64,000 nt of DNA from JALYNX01 sp963780755 (GTDB taxonomy: Bacteria; Actinomycetota; Acidimicrobiia; Spongiisociales; ZC4RG35): NCBI GenBank assembly GCA_963780755.1, contig CAWACX010000001.1, positions 930,001 through 994,000 on the forward strand. The letters run 5' to 3'. Shown in pieces: positions 60,478-64,000 of the stretch (positions are counted from its first letter, which is position 1; each line of letters opens with the position of its first letter). The translations under genes and the position numbers were made by a program. The notes under the pieces are model-generated. The model searched no databases, had not been told where the DNA came from, and worked only from the letters and a program-made list of their open reading frames with translations.

Positions 60478-62205
60478 TCAGCCGTCGGTGACGATGACGT
60501 CGGCCCCGCTCACCAGGATGGGGACGTACGTGAAATCAGGTGCCACCGCGAACGCCCCCTGAAGCACGGCAGCTGACACCAGCGACGCAGTGAAATGATC
60601 GCCACCCTGCTCCAGGACGTTGAGAGTGGCCGGACCTTGATCGACTCCGAAGATCACGTCCGGCTTGCCTGACCACGCCGAAATGTTCCAGAACGGCCCG
60701 CTCGAGGAGGGATTTCCCTGAGGCCCGGTGATCACCTCGTTCCAGGCGAAGAAAGTTGGCTTCTGATACAGCGGGATCAAGGCCACGTCGTCGAGATAGA
60801 GCTCGTCGGCCTGGTTGTAGAGGGCCGCCCTCGCCCCGTCGTCGACCTCGGTCTCGGTCTGGCGGATCAGGTCCTCGATCTCGTCGTTGCAGTACCTGTT
60901 GACGTTGATGCCTCCAAAGCCGCTGGGAGCGGTCCCTTCGCAGTAGTAGACGGAGTTGCGACCCGACGGGTCGGCCGCCCCGAACCAGGCGAAGTTGAAT
61001 ATCTGCCACACCGACGAGTCCCCGTAGATGAACTCGTTGGCGAAGACCCTGGTCGCCGGCCCGAAGTCGGCGACCACTTCGATGCCGATCTCCATCAGGT
61101 CCTCCTGGGCCAGGTCAAAGAGAGTCTCCCGACCATCGATGCCGGCCGTGGTCGCCCACCGGAACGACAGCCGCTGCCCATCGCAGATGTAGATCCCGTC
61201 CTCGCCCAACACGCACCCATTGCTGACCAGGATCTGCTCCGCGGCCTCCGGGTCATATGTGTACTGCCCGAAGTGGTCTTCGTAGTACGGGGTCTCAGAG
61301 AGCCAAACCGTGTTTCCGAGCGCCACCGCGCCTTCGAGCATGGGTCGGACCACCGTGTCGAGCACGGCTTCCCGGTCGATCGCCCTGGCGAAGGCCTCGC
61401 GGACGAACTGCTGCGAAAGCAACGGGTCGTCATGGTTGAAGTCGATGTGCTCCCAGAGAGGGCCTGGCCCCACCTCCGAGGTGACGTCGCCCATCGAAGT
61501 CACCTCATCGACCAGGGACTCCTCTGGTTCGGGGTAGAACATGTCGATCTCCTCGTCCCGAAGGGCGTCCACCAGCGTCTCGGAATCGCCGAGGAAGTCG
61601 ATTCGCACGCTTTCGACGTCGCCGAGCGGCGCACCCGAGGCCGGGTCTGTTCCTGCCCAGAAATTGGGGTTGCGGGTGAGCGAGATGCTCTCCTCTGCCA
61701 CGTACTCCGAGAACTGGAAAGGCCCGGATCCGAGCGTGATCGCATCGTCCCACACGTCGTTGAACGGCTTGCCGCTCAATTCATGGGCGGGGAGCACCAC
61801 GTTGAACAGGTTCCGCCAGGAGGAATAGACCTCGGTGAAGATGGCGAGGAAGGTCTTGTCGTCCGCGATCTCGTAGCCGGAGATGAGGTTGTACCCGGCT
61901 CGCCTCGTGACCGGGATGTCGAGGTCCGGGTCCGTCATCGTCGTGAGTGTGAAGGCGAAGTCTGCCGCGGTCACCGGCGTGCCATCAGCCCATGCCGCCT
62001 CGGGCCGGATGTGGTAGCGGATACAGAAAGCGTCCGGGCATTCGGGAGGCACCGTGCTGGTCGTCGAAGGGGGGACGGTCGTAGTGGTCGAAGGCGTCGT
62101 CGTCGTCGTCACCTCGGCATCACCGTTGCAGGCAGCGACCACCAACGCGAGCACGACTGCTAGGCACGCTCGCGAGGCGAGTGCGCCGATGCGCGAGTCC
62201 CGCAC
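60478..62205 (-). CDS. Circularly permuted family-5 (oligopeptide) binding lipoprotein
   Basis: A 575-residue solute-binding protein without permease genes nearby. The N-terminus has a lipobox (VLALVVAACNG) and a Thr/Pro linker, then starts in the middle of the family fold: CIRYHIRPEAAWADGTPVTAADF. The normal C-terminus FWNISAW is followed by what is normally the N-terminal beta-strand segment (VIFGVDQGPATLNVLEQGG and FTYVPILVSGADVIV). This is the order expected of a circular permutation. The GTG at 62205 has GGAGGGA upstream. The ligand is unknown. Confidence 0.82.
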   Translation of the reverse strand: MRDSRIGALASRACLAVVLALVVAACNGDAEVTTTTTPSTTTTVPPSTTSTVPPECPDAFCIRYHIRPEAAWADGTPVTAADFAFTLTTMTDPDLDIPVTRRAGYNLISGYEIADDKTFLAIFTEVYSSWRNLFNVVLPAHELSGKPFNDVWDDAITLGSGPFQFSEYVAEESISLTRNPNFWAGTDPASGAPLGDVESVRIDFLGDSETLVDALRDEEIDMFYPEPEESLVDEVTSMGDVTSEVGPGPLWEHIDFNHDDPLLSQQFVREAFARAIDREAVLDTVVRPMLEGAVALGNTVWLSETPYYEDHFGQYTYDPEAAEQILVSNGCVLGEDGIYICDGQRLSFRWATTAGIDGRETLFDLAQEDLMEIGIEVVADFGPATRVFANEFIYGDSSVWQIFNFAWFGAADPSGRNSVYYCEGTAPSGFGGINVNRYCNDEIEDLIRQTETEVDDGARAALYNQADELYLDDVALIPLYQKPTFFAWNEVITGPQGNPSSSGPFWNISAWSGKPDVIFGVDQGPATLNVLEQGGDHFTASLVSAAVLQGAFAVAPDFTYVPILVSGADVIVTDG

Positions 62206-62347
62206 CTGAATCCCTCCGTGACTGGCCTGTCGATACCGGGCCGAAGCCCTGCCGGAGGAGGCAAGCCGACATCCGGCCGGCCCGACTCGTCCTGGCTCGG
62301 GTAAAGGTAAAGCGGCGCGGTCCCTACACCAAGAATTTCAGGACCGC

Positions 62348-63447
62348 TCAGTCGTCGTCGACCGGCTCCGGCACCTCGGGGATCACGTCGTGGCGATGGG
62401 TCGGAGGACTCGGAGATCAGAGCCTGGATTATCCCGGCCATGGGCAGTGCGAGGATGATCCCGATGCCGCCGAGCAGGGCCCCACCGATGATGATCGCCG
62501 CGATCGATATCGCGGGATGGATCTCCATCGTCCGCCTGGTGATCCGGGGGGCGATAGATAGTTCTCCACTTGCTGGTAGGCGATGAAGTACACGACCACC
62601 CACAAGCGTCGTTGTGATGTCCGTTCGCCGAGAGCGCCACGAGCGCAGGGAGGATCGCCGCCAGGTAGGTGCCGATCACCGGGATGAACTGGCTGAGCAC
62701 GCCCACCCAGATCCCGAGGGCCACCGCGAACGGGACACCGAAGAAGGAGAGGACGAGGGCGGAGAAACGGCGCTGAGCGACGGCCAGGATCAGCCTGGAG
62801 TAGATGTAGCCGCCCATCTTCTCCACCGCGATGTCCCAGACGTGGAATGCCTCCCGCTGTCGGTCCGGAGGCATGTAGGAGAGGACCGTGTGCTGCAGCT
62901 TGGGCAGCTCGGCGACCATGTAGAAGGAGAAGATCGCCGACGGTGGTGGCGAAGAACAGGAAGTTGAACACGCCGGTAGTGATCCCGATCACCCCACCGA
63001 GCAGCTGTCCCGCCGGCGCCGGTGAGCAGATCGGCGAGGTTCTGGCCCTCCTCTTGCGACCTGGGGGTCCGAGAGCTGGACCCCGAACGTGTCCTCGACG
63101 AACTGCGCCAGCGTTGTGACGTACCCGGGAGCGGCATCGACCAATTCGTCGATCTGTCGGACGAACAGCGGCACCAGGGCGACGAAGAAAGGACGACCAG
63201 GATGCGAGATGCCGCCAGGAACACAACCCCGGTGGCCGCCCCTCGCCGCCAGCCCCTCTTCTCGAGAAAGTGCACCGGAGGCTCGATCGCCACAGCGACG
63301 AAGACCGAGACGAACACCATGAACAGGACATTGCTGAGTCGATAGATCAGCCACAGGCGCGGCGGCGGTGGCCAACAGCACCCCGGCAATGACGAAGGTC
63401 CGCCGCCGAAACTGCTTGTTGTCGGCCTTCTCGTGTGCCGTCGGCAT
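62348..63447 (-). pseudogene. AI-2E family transporter, heavily frameshifted
   Basis: Fragments in several frames together match an AI-2E/PerM-type membrane protein of about 365 aa: IYRLSNVLFMVFVSVFVAVA, FFVALVPLFVRQIDELVDAA, LLGGVIGITTGVFNFLFFAT, LHVWDIAVEKMGGYIYSRLI-like segments, IPVIGTYLAAILPALVALS, VVYFIAYQQVENYL and IIIGGALLGGIGIILALPMA. About eight frame changes (both +1 and -1, net +2) occur in 1.1 kb, far more than elsewhere. This could be a decayed gene or a low-accuracy stretch of sequence. Confidence 0.75.
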
Positions 63448-63520
63448 CGCCGGGCAGGGTAGGCAACGAAAGGGCGAAGCACGAGGAACCTTCTACCCTC
63501 TGAAATGTGAAGCCAGGACC

Positions 63521-64000
63521 ATGACCGAGCTCTACGAAGTGGTGTGGCGACCAACCCCGGCCCGTGCCGCTGCGGCCCACACCACCAAATTCATGGCCCT
63601 CCACAGCATCGACGACTTCGACGAGTTGCGTCGCCGGTCGGTGGCCGACCCTGATTGGTTCTGGTCGGCAGTCGTCGAGTTCCTTGAGTTGCCGTTCGAC
63701 AAGCCATGGAGAGCGGTCAGCGACACCTCGCGCGGCGAGCCCTGGACCACCTGGTTCCCCGGATCCATGTTCAACCTGAGCCGGGCCTGTGTCGATCGGT
63801 GGGCGGAGTCAGATCCCAGTCGGCTCGCGGTCCGCTCCCAGCGTGAAGACGGGACCATCGAAGAGCTCGACTTCGGCCAACTCCGCGACGAAGTCGCGAC
63901 GGCAGCGGGCGGGTTGACAGGGCTAGGCGTGGGACGGGGTGACGCGGTCGCGGTTTTCCTCCCGATGTCGCGGCATGCCGTCGTCGCCCTTCTGGCGATC
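63521..64000 (+). CDS. Acetyl/propionyl-CoA synthetase-like AMP ligase, N-terminal part (runs off window)
   Basis: A 160-residue N-terminal fragment open to the window edge. The N-terminal cap FDELRRRSVADPDWFWSAVV, FPGSMFNLSRACVDRWAESD and the LGVGRGDAVAVFLPMSRHAV stretch resemble acetyl-/propionyl-CoA synthetases of the AcsA/PrpE type. The catalytic core lies beyond the window, so the substrate cannot be told. Confidence 0.8.
   Translation, partial: MTELYEVVWRPTPARAAAAHTTKFMALHSIDDFDELRRRSVADPDWFWSAVVEFLELPFDKPWRAVSDTSRGEPWTTWFPGSMFNLSRACVDRWAESDPSRLAVRSQREDGTIEELDFGQLRDEVATAAGGLTGLGVGRGDAVAVFLPMSRHAVVALLAI

Noticed and set aside
1..64000. tRNA, rRNA, CRISPR or transposase
   Set aside because: I saw no convincing match to these features by eye; a dedicated scan (tRNAscan-SE, Infernal, CRISPR finder) would be decisive.

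Overview
The window is high-GC, gene-dense bacterial chromosome, most likely from an actinobacterium. The lineage is inferred from several signs: the smc-acyP-mutM and rnc-plsX-rpmF-yceD-coaD-rsmD-recG neighbourhood, an AdnAB-type helicase-nuclease pair, an InhA-like enoyl reductase, many GTG/TTG starts, and many apparently leaderless promoters with a TANNNT box 6-8 nt before the start codon. An uncultured Acidimicrobiia-like genome is my best guess, but it is not proven. There are no rRNA or tRNA genes, no CRISPR array and no intact insertion sequence.

Layout: 1-11.2 kb holds housekeeping genes on the minus strand (smc, acyP, mutM, rnc, plsX, rpmF, yceD, a coiled-coil gene, coaD, rsmD, recG), then rpmB, a cold-shock-like gene and a stand-alone RAM-domain gene on the plus strand. 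11.2-17.2 kb has ddl, an unusual membrane-anchored MurF-like ligase, hydrolases, an orphan histidine kinase and fabI. 17.2-20.2 kb has small membrane or hypothetical proteins, an acyl-CoA ligase and a PH/SHOCT protein. 20.2-21.0 kb is the only long stretch without a protein gene; it appears to encode two structured minus-strand RNAs with near-identical UUCG-capped terminators. 21.0-33.4 kb carries a RecB-like nuclease, gdh, adnA-adnB-plsY, dtd and plsB. 33.8-38.6 kb is a probable operon of a CCAEP-tail radical SAM protein with a three-gene ABC-2 exporter. 38.6-44.3 kb carries a hydrolase, aceE, a JAMM peptidase and a KhtT/KhtU-like antiporter. 44.3-49.3 kb is a tightly coupled run (7-TM protein, MoaB, CoxG-like, cupredoxin, beta-helix/PLDc_N, multicopper oxidase) that looks like a copper-redox system I cannot match to a described one. 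49.4-55.6 kb has mug, pirin, nfu, ATP-grasp, thiamine pyrophosphokinase, a 2-hydroxyacid dehydrogenase and an L,D-transpeptidase. 55.6-60.4 kb is a fatty-acid operon (acyl-CoA ligase, acyl-CoA dehydrogenase, MFE-2-like SDR, MaoC hydratase). 60.5-64 kb has an apparently circularly permuted peptide-binding lipoprotein, a badly frameshifted AI-2E family gene and the start of an acetyl-CoA-synthetase-like gene.

Many genes are translationally coupled by ATGA, GTGA, TTGA or TGATG overlaps, and this was used to choose starts. Ten frameshifts outside the AI-2E gene are each a net single-base insertion, which points mainly to sequencing or assembly error. Functionally the window combines phospholipid precursor synthesis (PlsX/PlsY and PlsB), fatty-acid activation and oxidation, cell-wall precursor synthesis, double-strand-break processing, and two accessory operons (radical SAM/exporter and copper-redox).
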